DNA from: Actinomycetes bacterium
GTDB taxonomy: Bacteria; Actinomycetota; Thermoleophilia; Solirubrobacterales; 70-9
Direction of reading: 5' to 3'
Length of the DNA stretch: 5,454 nt
Assembly (NCBI GenBank): GCA_023434465.1
Contig: JAEYSQ010000033.1
Location: 1-5,454, forward strand
Shown here: in pieces, positions 1 to 5,344 of the stretch
Position numbering within the stretch: position 1 is the first letter of the stretch
How the letters are laid out: each line of letters starts with the position of its first letter
Translations under genes and position numbers: made by a program
Notes under the pieces: model-generated
What the model saw: the letters and a program-made list of their open reading frames with translations, nothing else
What the model was told of the DNA's origin: nothing
Databases searched by the model: none

Positions 1-57
1 GAGATGGGGCAGTTCCCCGACTACGAGGCATTCTGCGGCGGTCATACGGGCTCCTGA
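1..57 (+). CDS. C-terminal end of an unidentified protein (5' truncated by window edge)
   Basis: Frame 1 is open from the first base to a TGA at 55-57 and reads 18 residues ending in AFCGGHTGS. Fifteen of the 18 sense codons end in G or C, like the real genes here, which favours this reading over the other frames. The stop lies in the loop and right arm of a strong hairpin (39-70), as expected for a gene ending at a terminator. It runs in the same direction as the sulfur carrier gene 43 bp downstream, so the two could be co-transcribed if the hairpin is leaky. The fragment is too short to identify; it does not look like the end of the Mec+ or CysM proteins that accompany cysO in mycobacteria. 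The rival reading is a minus-strand start at 45. Confidence 0.45.
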   Translation, partial: EMGQFPDYEAFCGGHTGS

Positions 58-70
58 GCCTGTATGACCG
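39..70 (+). terminator. Near-perfect hairpin, possible U-tract-less terminator
   Basis: Positions 39-53 pair with 56-70 over 15 bp, with a single G-U wobble and only CT between the arms; in practice the innermost pair would open to a 4-base loop. No T-run follows, so it is not a classic intrinsic terminator, though high-GC actinobacteria often have such tail-less hairpins at gene ends. It contains the stop of the upstream reading frame and lies 30 bp before the sulfur carrier start, so it could instead be an mRNA stabiliser or an operator palindrome. Confidence 0.5.
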
Positions 71-88
71 ACCAGTCCTCCGACCGTT

Positions 89-92
89 AGGA
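89..92 (+). promoter_or_regulatory. Ribosome binding site of the sulfur carrier gene
   Basis: AGGA lies 8 bases before the ATG at 101. It supports that start, which also gives a protein whose first residues (MPTVKIPPVL) line up with the beta-strand opening of CysO-type proteins. Confidence 0.55.
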
Positions 93-100
93 TCAGCGCC

Positions 101-382
101 ATGCCGACCGTGAAGATTCCGCCCGTACTCCGCAAGCACACCGGTGACCAGACTTCGGTTGAACTCGCCGGGGCGAACGGCGGTGAGGTGCTGAATGCAC
201 TGGTCGCCGAATACCCCGACACCCGGGATCAGCTGTTCTCAGGCGAAGGGGATCTCAACCGCTTTGTCAACGTCTACCTGAATGACGAAGACGTCCGCGT
301 CCTCGACGGACTCGACACCGAGGTCGCCGACACCGACACGGTAATGATCCTCCCGGCCATGGCCGGCGGTTCCAGTTTCTAA
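101..382 (+). CDS. cysO: CysO-type sulfur carrier protein (MoaD/ThiS ubiquitin-like family) with a C-terminal SSF extension
   Basis: This 93-residue protein has the size and sequence pattern of the ubiquitin-fold sulfur carriers and is closest, as I recall the family, to mycobacterial CysO. Shared features are the opening strand TVKIPPVLRKHTG, the central RFVNVYLNDEDVR (54-66) and the ending DTVMILPAMAGG (79-90). In such proteins the terminal glycine is adenylated by a MoeB/MoeZ-type enzyme and converted to a thiocarboxylate; CysM then uses it to make CysO-cysteine, from which a JAMM peptidase (Mec+) releases cysteine. Here Gly89-Gly90 are followed by Ser91-Ser92-Phe93, so the product appears to be a precursor needing trimming. 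A JAMM peptidase end is visible at the far edge of the window on the other strand. No cysM is visible. Alternative roles are thiamine, molybdopterin or siderophore sulfur transfer, but the CysO-like sequence argues against the first two. Confidence 0.88.
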   Translation: MPTVKIPPVLRKHTGDQTSVELAGANGGEVLNALVAEYPDTRDQLFSGEGDLNRFVNVYLNDEDVRVLDGLDTEVADTDTVMILPAMAGGSSF

Positions 383-390
383 ACCCGACT

Positions 391-413
391 GGGCGCCGTG
401 ATTAGGAGTGCCC
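391..413. terminator. Weak hairpin in the convergent gap
   Basis: The 34-bp gap between the sulfur carrier stop (382) and the hydrolase stop (417) contains GGGCGC at 391-396, which can pair with GTGCCC at 408-413 (six pairs, one G-U wobble, 11-base loop). It is followed by GTTT on the + strand. It is the only candidate terminator between these convergent genes, but the stem is short and the T-run minimal. Confidence 0.25.
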
Positions 414-416
414 GTT

Positions 417-3400
417 TCAGCGTCTCGCTGCGGTCACGGTGAGCCTGGATCCCGCGCGAAGCGAGATTCCCCGGAATTCGATCCGGATTCCCTGCTTGCC
501 CGATCTCAGGCCCTTCAGCCTGACCGGCTTGCCATTCAACTTCACGCTCGCCTTGCGGAGTTTCCCGGCCGGGGCCTTGCCGAGCTCGAGCTGATTCAGC
601 AGAAGCCGGCCGTGACCCAGGCGGATCTGGGCGCGAAAGCGCTTGCGGTTCAGGTGCTGGGAGAAGATTCCCCAGGCGTTGCCAGCGGTGAAGAACGATC
701 GGTGTGAGTTCGGTCGGTAGGGCGGCGCGAAGCCGAGTCGGCCCGCGGGGCCGTCGTATCCGAACCCCTGCAGGGCTAGCAGCAGTGACCAGCTTGAGAG
801 TGAGCGTCCGTACCAGTTGCCGCACTCGTCGTCGCCGAACGGGTTGCCGGTGCCTTCACCGGCATGGCAGGTTTCGAGCCAGCGGATCGGCGGCCCGACC
901 GCCATGTAAGGCGCGTCGCGGAGCCGGCCGTCGTAGCGATCATCTACGGCCTTCACGAGTTCGAGACCGTCGCGCACGTTGCCCTGCCCGATCATGGTCG
1001 CCGCCGCCGTGTACTCACGGCCGGCCCAGACCTCGTCTCCGTAGACGGTCTTCACTTTGGGCTCACCGCCGTCGGGCCAGGTCGATGCGATCATCCCGCC
1101 GTCGTTTGGCTCGGCGAACACCCTCGCTGTTACGGTCATCGGGTGACTCTCATGGTAGGTCGGACCGGTAAACGAGGGCCGGTAGTTCTCCCGATAAAGG
1201 CGCCGGAGCGCGCTCTTCATCCGGTTCTGGCCGTAGACCGGGTGGAGGTCGAGCTGTTCGCCCCACCACTGGCCGAGAAGCATGTCGATATCAAGGGCGC
1301 CAGCTTGCGAGCGGACCGCCGGGTCCGGGTCAGCCACCGACGTGAAGTATCCGTTTGACCAATAGCGACTGTTCTGGGTTGCGCGGGCCGTGCCGGCAAG
1401 CTGCCGATAGTCAGCGGCGCGTGCCGAATCTCCGGCCACTTCCGCCATCCGGCTTGCGGCATCGAGGGCAGCGATGTACAGGCTGCCAACCCAGGGACCG
1501 TCAATCGCCTGGGGGAAGTCAAGCGTGGTGAGGGTGGTGGCGCTTGGAACCCCGTCCCGGTCGGCGTCCGTCTGCTCGATCACATAGTCCATCGTCCGGG
1601 CGATGCGCTCCCAGTGCTCTCTCAGCCAGGCCTCGCTCTTCGAGGCAAGGTGATCGCGGTAGGAGGCGAGCACGACGCCGAGCTGGCCGTCGACCGCGAA
1701 GTCGTATCGGTCGTAGCGGTACGGGATCAACCCCTCGGGGGTCACTTCGGCAAGCCACTGCGACTCGAAGCGACGGCCGATCTCCGGCCAGAGCCGGGCG
1801 TGCGTCTGCGCGTAGTGCCACACGTGGGTCGGCATGTTCCAGCAGCATCCCCAGCCTTCCCACCCGCCAAAGAAACCGTTCTCCGCCCAGAACATGGACG
1901 GGCTCCGGAGCGTCGCAATGTTGCCGCTGAGGCGGCGCAGAACGTAGCGGGGCAGGTTCGAGCTGAACAGGAAATCGTGGAAGCGTTGCGTCTGGCGGGC
2001 GAGACGTTTGTACTTCGAGCGGACATAGCTGTCGACCTGGTTGGCGTTCGTCCACCAGTTGCTGTACTGGACCCCGCTGCCGCCGAAGATCCGGCTTCGC
2101 TCGGGAAAGTTCCAGGACAGGATCACCCGGATCTTCCGGGTCTTCTTGGCCGGTACGACAACCGACCGGCTGAGGCCCGCGTCAACCGTGACGCCCGGGC
2201 CGGGACTGCTTGCCTCGGTCGGCCCGCTTACCTTTCCGGATTTCCGGAACTGATTGTGGAGAGCCGACAGCGACGACCACGATGCCGAACTTCCAGTCTG
2301 TGGGCCGGTGGTACTGAGGGCGATGCTGCCGGCCTCCCCGGAGAGTTCCAGCCGGGTCAGCTTCCCGTTGCGCGTGACCTGGTTGGAGTTGCTGCCGTAC
2401 CCAGGATGCTCGCGTCGGTGCGAACCGGTCACTTCGCTCAGTCCGTCGAGCCCGGCCGCGTTCTGCTGGGTGGCGAGGAGCGAAACCCGAACCGGCTTCC
2501 GGTACGGGTTCTTCAATTCGAACTCGTAGACGGCGACGGGGATCGCCGAGTCCTTTGCGTTGCCGGGGATGGTCGGCGAGAAGATGTTCTGCCGGACCTG
2601 GACCGGTAGCTTCCGGTCGCGGAAGCGGTAGGAGGCAAATGGATACTCGCCGCTGAAACTCAGGCTCTGGACCCGGGCGAAGGGACCTTCCGGGACGGTC
2701 TGAAGCGCCCGTACGACCGGTTTGCCGCCGGGGCGCACTGCGCGAATCGCAAAGAAGCTGTTTGGCACCATGAAGTCGGTGCGGCGGTGCTGGTCGCCAT
2801 AAGTGTTGAACATCATCGCCTGGTTTCGGCGCCCGTCACCAAGGTGCAGGATCCCGCTGGAGCCGATTCCTCCTACCGGAAAGGCAATTGCGGAGAGGTT
2901 CTTGCCGGTGTACTTTCGCGAAGTGCCCTTTGACATCGGGTTCGCGAAGGCGCGGGCGAAACCGCGGTTTGCCTCCGATTTCACGCCCTTCCCGTCAATC
3001 CCCACGATGCGGTAGTGCCAGGCCCGATTCAGGTTGGCGTTTCGGTCGACGAATGAAGTGGGGCAGCTCTTCTTGCGGCAGGCGAGGCTGGCCGCCCGCC
3101 TCCAATTGCCGGTGCCGTTTGTGGACCGGGTGATCACCAGCCGCTTGATCGTCGCCTGGTCGGCCGGCATCGTCCAGGTCAAGCGAGACCCCTGGCCGCT
3201 GGCGATCGGGTAGAAGTCCAGCGGCATCAGGGGCGCGTTGGCGCGAATGTCGTCGACGGCGATGCGACGGGTTGCCGACTCGTCCACCACCTGGATGAAG
3301 ACCCGGCGTCCTCGCAGCGACGCGACTTCGATCGTTCGATACTGGAAGTTCCTGCTGTTGGTGGTCAGATCCAGGCGGGTCAGCTCCCCGCAACCCCGGG

Positions 3401-3842
3401 GTTGGGAGTTATCGCGCTGGCAGACCGCGACCCAGGTGCCGCGACCGGAGTCGGCGAATCGGCTGGTGGTCGCCCGGGTCAGCAGAGAAAGCCAGGGATG
3501 GCTGAGCTTGAATGACGGCGATTCCCAGACCGCCTTGAGGGCGTCTGATTCCGACCCGCCGCTGCCGGTCTCACCGGACGACAGGAAAGTCCGTCCTTCA
3601 GGATTGAAGGGCGCGGTCTCTCGCACCGTCGCGGAAACGAGACCGGGGCCGGCTTCAGCCGGGTCCCCGGCCTGTGTCCAGCCCTGAACGGAGCCGCCCG
3701 ATTTGGACTCGAAACTCCAATGAACGGCGGCGTTGGAACTGGCCGTGTACAGGAAGAGAGAGACAGCTCCGACCGCCGCGAGGATCAACCCCCGCGGGAG
3801 ACTGCGGCGATTAGTGATCTCGCATCCCTCTGGCCCTGCCAC
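417..3842 (-). CDS. Secreted multidomain GH116/DUF608-type glycoside hydrolase
   Basis: The 1141-residue protein starts at a GTG with a strong Shine-Dalgarno. Residues 1-38 look like a signal peptide: Arg-rich start, hydrophobic 18-34, likely cut after SNA38. Residues 40-205 form a jelly-roll-like module ending in RIAVDDIRA, and 210-300 a fibronectin-III-like module. The GH116-type N-terminal domain begins near 315 (FPVGGIGSSG, 321-330). The alpha/alpha barrel covers about 630-1050: GWEGWGCC (660-667), THVWHYAQ (672-679), TLDFPQAIDGP (773-783) and YGDEVWAGREY (934-944), the last close to SDEVW in human GBA2. A beta-rich tail ends the protein. By comparison with GBA2/TxGH116 from memory, Glu662 may be the nucleophile and Asp775 the acid/base. 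Paired cysteines fit an exported protein. GH116 enzymes act on beta-glucosides, beta-xylosides or glucosylceramide; the substrate here is unknown. It is divergent from a PucR-type regulator that may control it. Confidence 0.85.
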   Translation of the reverse strand: MAGPEGCEITNRRSLPRGLILAAVGAVSLFLYTASSNAAVHWSFESKSGGSVQGWTQAGDPAEAGPGLVSATVRETAPFNPEGRTFLSSGETGSGGSESDALKAVWESPSFKLSHPWLSLLTRATTSRFADSGRGTWVAVCQRDNSQPRGCGELTRLDLTTNSRNFQYRTIEVASLRGRRVFIQVVDESATRRIAVDDIRANAPLMPLDFYPIASGQGSRLTWTMPADQATIKRLVITRSTNGTGNWRRAASLACRKKSCPTSFVDRNANLNRAWHYRIVGIDGKGVKSEANRGFARAFANPMSKGTSRKYTGKNLSAIAFPVGGIGSSGILHLGDGRRNQAMMFNTYGDQHRRTDFMVPNSFFAIRAVRPGGKPVVRALQTVPEGPFARVQSLSFSGEYPFASYRFRDRKLPVQVRQNIFSPTIPGNAKDSAIPVAVYEFELKNPYRKPVRVSLLATQQNAAGLDGLSEVTGSHRREHPGYGSNSNQVTRNGKLTRLELSGEAGSIALSTTGPQTGSSASWSSLSALHNQFRKSGKVSGPTEASSPGPGVTVDAGLSRSVVVPAKKTRKIRVILSWNFPERSRIFGGSGVQYSNWWTNANQVDSYVRSKYKRLARQTQRFHDFLFSSNLPRYVLRRLSGNIATLRSPSMFWAENGFFGGWEGWGCCWNMPTHVWHYAQTHARLWPEIGRRFESQWLAEVTPEGLIPYRYDRYDFAVDGQLGVVLASYRDHLASKSEAWLREHWERIARTMDYVIEQTDADRDGVPSATTLTTLDFPQAIDGPWVGSLYIAALDAASRMAEVAGDSARAADYRQLAGTARATQNSRYWSNGYFTSVADPDPAVRSQAGALDIDMLLGQWWGEQLDLHPVYGQNRMKSALRRLYRENYRPSFTGPTYHESHPMTVTARVFAEPNDGGMIASTWPDGGEPKVKTVYGDEVWAGREYTAAATMIGQGNVRDGLELVKAVDDRYDGRLRDAPYMAVGPPIRWLETCHAGEGTGNPFGDDECGNWYGRSLSSWSLLLALQGFGYDGPAGRLGFAPPYRPNSHRSFFTAGNAWGIFSQHLNRKRFRAQIRLGHGRLLLNQLELGKAPAGKLRKASVKLNGKPVRLKGLRSGKQGIRIEFRGISLRAGSRLTVTAARR
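3729..3842 (-). other. Signal peptide of the hydrolase
   Basis: Residues 1-38 carry arginines at 12, 13 and 17, then the hydrophobic stretch LILAAVGAVSLFLYTA (19-34), then SSNAAV, with a likely cleavage after Ala38. Arg12-Arg13 followed by S-L-P is only a weak twin-arginine resemblance, so Sec export is more likely. There is no lipobox cysteine. Confidence 0.75.
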
Positions 3843-3847
3843 GACTC

Positions 3848-3853
3848 ACCTCC
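3848..3853 (-). promoter_or_regulatory. Strong Shine-Dalgarno of the hydrolase gene
   Basis: On the minus strand GGAGGT lies 5 bases before the GTG at 3842-3840. This match fixes the unusual GTG start and rules out a shorter reading. Confidence 0.8.
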
Positions 3854-3860
3854 GGTACTC

Positions 3861-3872
3861 GATCGGCCGATC
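3861..3872. promoter_or_regulatory. Perfect 12-bp palindrome, candidate operator
   Basis: GATCGGCCGATC is its own reverse complement. It overlaps the proposed -10 of the hydrolase promoter and its predicted start of transcription, where a bound dimer would block initiation. Its core CGATCG recurs at 3903-3908, about 43 bp (four helical turns) away. The neighbouring PucR-type protein is one possible ligand. No binding is shown. Confidence 0.4.
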
Positions 3873-3898
3873 CTACCCTTCGTCCTTCGTCGGGCCAA
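3870..3898 (-). promoter_or_regulatory. Candidate promoter of the hydrolase gene
   Basis: Read on the minus strand, TTGGCC (3898-3893) and TAGGAT (3875-3870) are separated by exactly 17 bp. Each matches 4 of 6 bases of the sigma70-type consensus, and the -10 fits the TANNNT form common in actinobacteria. Transcription would begin near 3863, leaving a leader of about 20 bases that includes the Shine-Dalgarno. Confidence 0.5.
3877..3890. repeat. Tandem repeat of a 7-bp unit in the promoter spacer
   Basis: CCTTCGT occurs twice back to back (3877-3883 and 3884-3890), almost filling the 17-bp spacer between the proposed -35 and -10 of the hydrolase. It could be a direct-repeat activator or repressor site, or chance. 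Confidence 0.5.
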
Positions 3899-3937
3899 GA
3901 GACGATCGCCCAAACTTTTCGCCGGACAGATTGTGCG

Positions 3938-3950
3938 TATGCTCAATATA
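3938..3950 (+). promoter_or_regulatory. -10 element giving a probable leaderless transcript for the PucR-type gene
   Basis: TATGCT (3938-3943) fits the TANNNT -10 form and ends 7 bases before the A of the ATG at 3950, so transcription should begin at or next to the start codon. No Shine-Dalgarno lies in the 20 bases before that ATG, which agrees. No convincing -35 is seen; CTTTTC at 3915-3920 has the right spacing only. Leaderless mRNAs are common in actinobacteria. Confidence 0.45.
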
Positions 3951-5065
3951 TGGGCGTTACGTTGCGGGAGGTTCTGGATCAAATCAGTGCAGACGCACCA
4001 GCGATCTCCCGCTCGATCATGGAGCGTTTTCGCGCGGTTTCCAGCGATTACGAGGAACTGACCGAAGAGGACCTGCTGCCTGGAATCGAGCAGAACGTAA
4101 TCGGCGCGCTCGAAGTGGTTTCCGGTCAGCGCGATCTGGGAGACGATGAGTGGGCTCAGACCGAGGCGCTTTCGAAGCGGCGGGCACGGCAGGGCGTGGG
4201 GGTCGATTCGCTGATGGTCGCCTACCGGATCGGGGTAGAGGTCGCCTGGGAGGAGTTCCGCCGGAAGGCGGAGGCAATGGAGCTGCCGGTCGAGGAACAG
4301 CTGGCCGGATCGGAGCGGCTACGACACTGGGCCGACCGGCACATGGTGGTGATCGCCCGGGCCCACCGTGAAGTCGATATCGAGATCAACCGGCACAGCC
4401 GCGAGCGGGTGACCAGCTTCATTCAGGCATTGACCGACGGGTCGATCGAACCGGGCCGCCTGCGCCGGGAAGCGCTGATCCACGGACTGGACCCGCAAGG
4501 GAAGTACACCGTCGCGCGGGTCCGGGGCGAGGTCGAGGGCTGGCTGGCCGAGTCCCGGCTCGATCCCGACGGGGTGGGCCTGGCGACACATCTCGACGGC
4601 GATCTGGTCGCCCTGCTGCCGCACGAACCGGGCGAGGTTCCCGGTGCGATTACCGGGGCGGGGCCGCGGGTGCCGCTGGAAGCTGCCGCGGCATCGTTTC
4701 TCGCCGCAACCCGTGCGGTGGAGGTTGCGGACGCGCTGGGCCGGGCCGGGCTGGTGAGGGTCGAGGATTTTGGTCTCCGGGCGGTCGTGGTCGAGCAACC
4801 GGAGATCGGCGCCGAGCTCGCCCGCCGTTACCTCCAGCCGGTCGACGCAAAGGGAAGCTTCGGCAGGGAACTGACCGGGACGGTCAAGGCGTGGCTGGAG
4901 GGAGGCCGCAGCATCGAGAGAACGTCACGGGAACTGTTCATCCACCGCAACACGTTGCGACATCGCCTCCGCCGCTTCGAGGAACTTGCCAACTGCGGCC
5001 TTGAGGACCCGCAGACGATCGCCGAGCTCTGGTGGGCCTTCGAACATCAGGCTCTGGGGGAGTAG
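3950..5065 (+). CDS. PucR-family transcriptional regulator with RsbRD-like N-terminal domain
   Basis: The 371-residue protein is a probable cytoplasmic DNA-binding regulator. Its C-terminus (about 305-368) is the PucR-type helix-turn-helix: TVKAWLEGGRSIERTSRELF, then IHRNTLRHRLRRFEEL (331-346) with the hallmark H332-R-N-T-L-R. The N-terminal third is helical and resembles RsbRD_N domains, with an R-x-G-V-x-V-D-S-L-M-V-A-Y-R pattern around 80-93 followed by a Trp-rich helix. The middle (about 184-284, from GKYTVARVRG) matches the degenerate GGDEF-like region of PucR/CdaR proteins and lacks a GGDEF motif, so no cyclase activity is expected. Such proteins usually act as activators responding to metabolites. 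The next in-frame ATG (4019) would cut into the first helix, so 3950 is preferred despite having no ribosome site. It is divergent from the glycoside hydrolase and may control it. Confidence 0.85.
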   Translation: MGVTLREVLDQISADAPAISRSIMERFRAVSSDYEELTEEDLLPGIEQNVIGALEVVSGQRDLGDDEWAQTEALSKRRARQGVGVDSLMVAYRIGVEVAWEEFRRKAEAMELPVEEQLAGSERLRHWADRHMVVIARAHREVDIEINRHSRERVTSFIQALTDGSIEPGRLRREALIHGLDPQGKYTVARVRGEVEGWLAESRLDPDGVGLATHLDGDLVALLPHEPGEVPGAITGAGPRVPLEAAAASFLAATRAVEVADALGRAGLVRVEDFGLRAVVVEQPEIGAELARRYLQPVDAKGSFGRELTGTVKAWLEGGRSIERTSRELFIHRNTLRHRLRRFEELANCGLEDPQTIAELWWAFEHQALGE

Positions 5066-5071
5066 CCGCGC

Positions 5072-5344
5072 CTAACTGCCCGGGAGTTCGTCTTCGCCGG
5101 ACCGGAGATCTTCGAGGAGTTCTCTCGCCCGTTCGGCGGCCGAAGCGGGGACGAAGATGTCGCGGGCTCCGGCGGCCAGAAAGTCGGGCACGTCGAAGCC
5201 CTTGTTTCGTTTTACCAGACTGGGTATGCCTTCCTGGCGCAGGATGTCCGCGATCAGATCGGCCTCGGCCACGTTGCTGGCCCAGGCGATCTTGATCGGC
5301 TCCGGCGTCCTTTCGCGCTTTTCAGATCGTCTGAATATCGACAT
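5072..5344 (-). CDS. DUF2007 family small protein
   Basis: The 90-residue protein has a charged start (MSIFRRSEKRERTPEP) and then a compact domain of about 60 residues: IKIAWASNVAEADLIADILR, EGIPSLVKR, DIFVPASAAERARELLEDL. This matches the pattern of DUF2007, a small family described as putative signal-transducing proteins, often found fused or loose beside other genes: a beta strand, a helix that picks out 'EADLIADILRQEGI', and a final VP...A..LL helix. Its function is unknown. The ATG at 5344 has AGGT 5 bases upstream (5353-5350) and lies inside the end of the preceding gene, with a 23-bp overlap that suggests translational coupling. It ends 6 bp from the convergent regulator stop, with no clear terminator between them. 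There are no membrane segments or cysteines. Confidence 0.75.
   Translation of the reverse strand: MSIFRRSEKRERTPEPIKIAWASNVAEADLIADILRQEGIPSLVKRNKGFDVPDFLAAGARDIFVPASAAERARELLEDLRSGEDELPGS

Noticed and set aside
1..45. Minus-strand ATG at 45 with GGAG 5 bases upstream, reading MTAAECLVVGELPHL off the left edge
   Set aside because: The ribosome-like GGAG lies in the hairpin arm and may be chance; the + strand frame has stronger G/C third positions and ends in a terminator-like hairpin. Not excluded, since only 45 bases are visible.
379..825. 148-residue minus-strand open frame near the hydrolase end
   Set aside because: It is the hydrolase region read in another frame, rich in Arg and Pro, with no domain and no start signal.
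704..1358. Overlapping + strand open frames at 704-1171 and 864-1358
   Set aside because: Arg-rich or low-complexity translations opposite conserved hydrolase catalytic regions; no ribosome site of note.
1614..2609. 331-residue open frame on the + strand, antisense to the hydrolase
   Set aside because: It lies wholly inside the hydrolase in the opposite direction, shows no recognisable domain, and is a typical by-product of high-GC third positions in the real gene.
3944..3949. CAATAT just before the regulator ATG as the -10
   Set aside because: It would place the transcription start inside the coding region at about 3956; TATGCT six bases upstream fits the ATG better.
4319..4850. Minus-strand open frames under the PucR-type regulator
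   Set aside because: Antisense to a clearly conserved regulator, with Pro/Arg-rich composition and no family resemblance.
5075..5089. AACT...AGTT inverted repeat past the convergent stops as a terminator
   Set aside because: Only four outer pairs around a CCCGGG core, inside the DUF2007 coding region and with no T-run.
5032..5295. 87-residue + strand open frame bridging the regulator end and DUF2007
   Set aside because: It overlaps two supported genes in conflicting frames and is Arg/Pro-rich without a domain.
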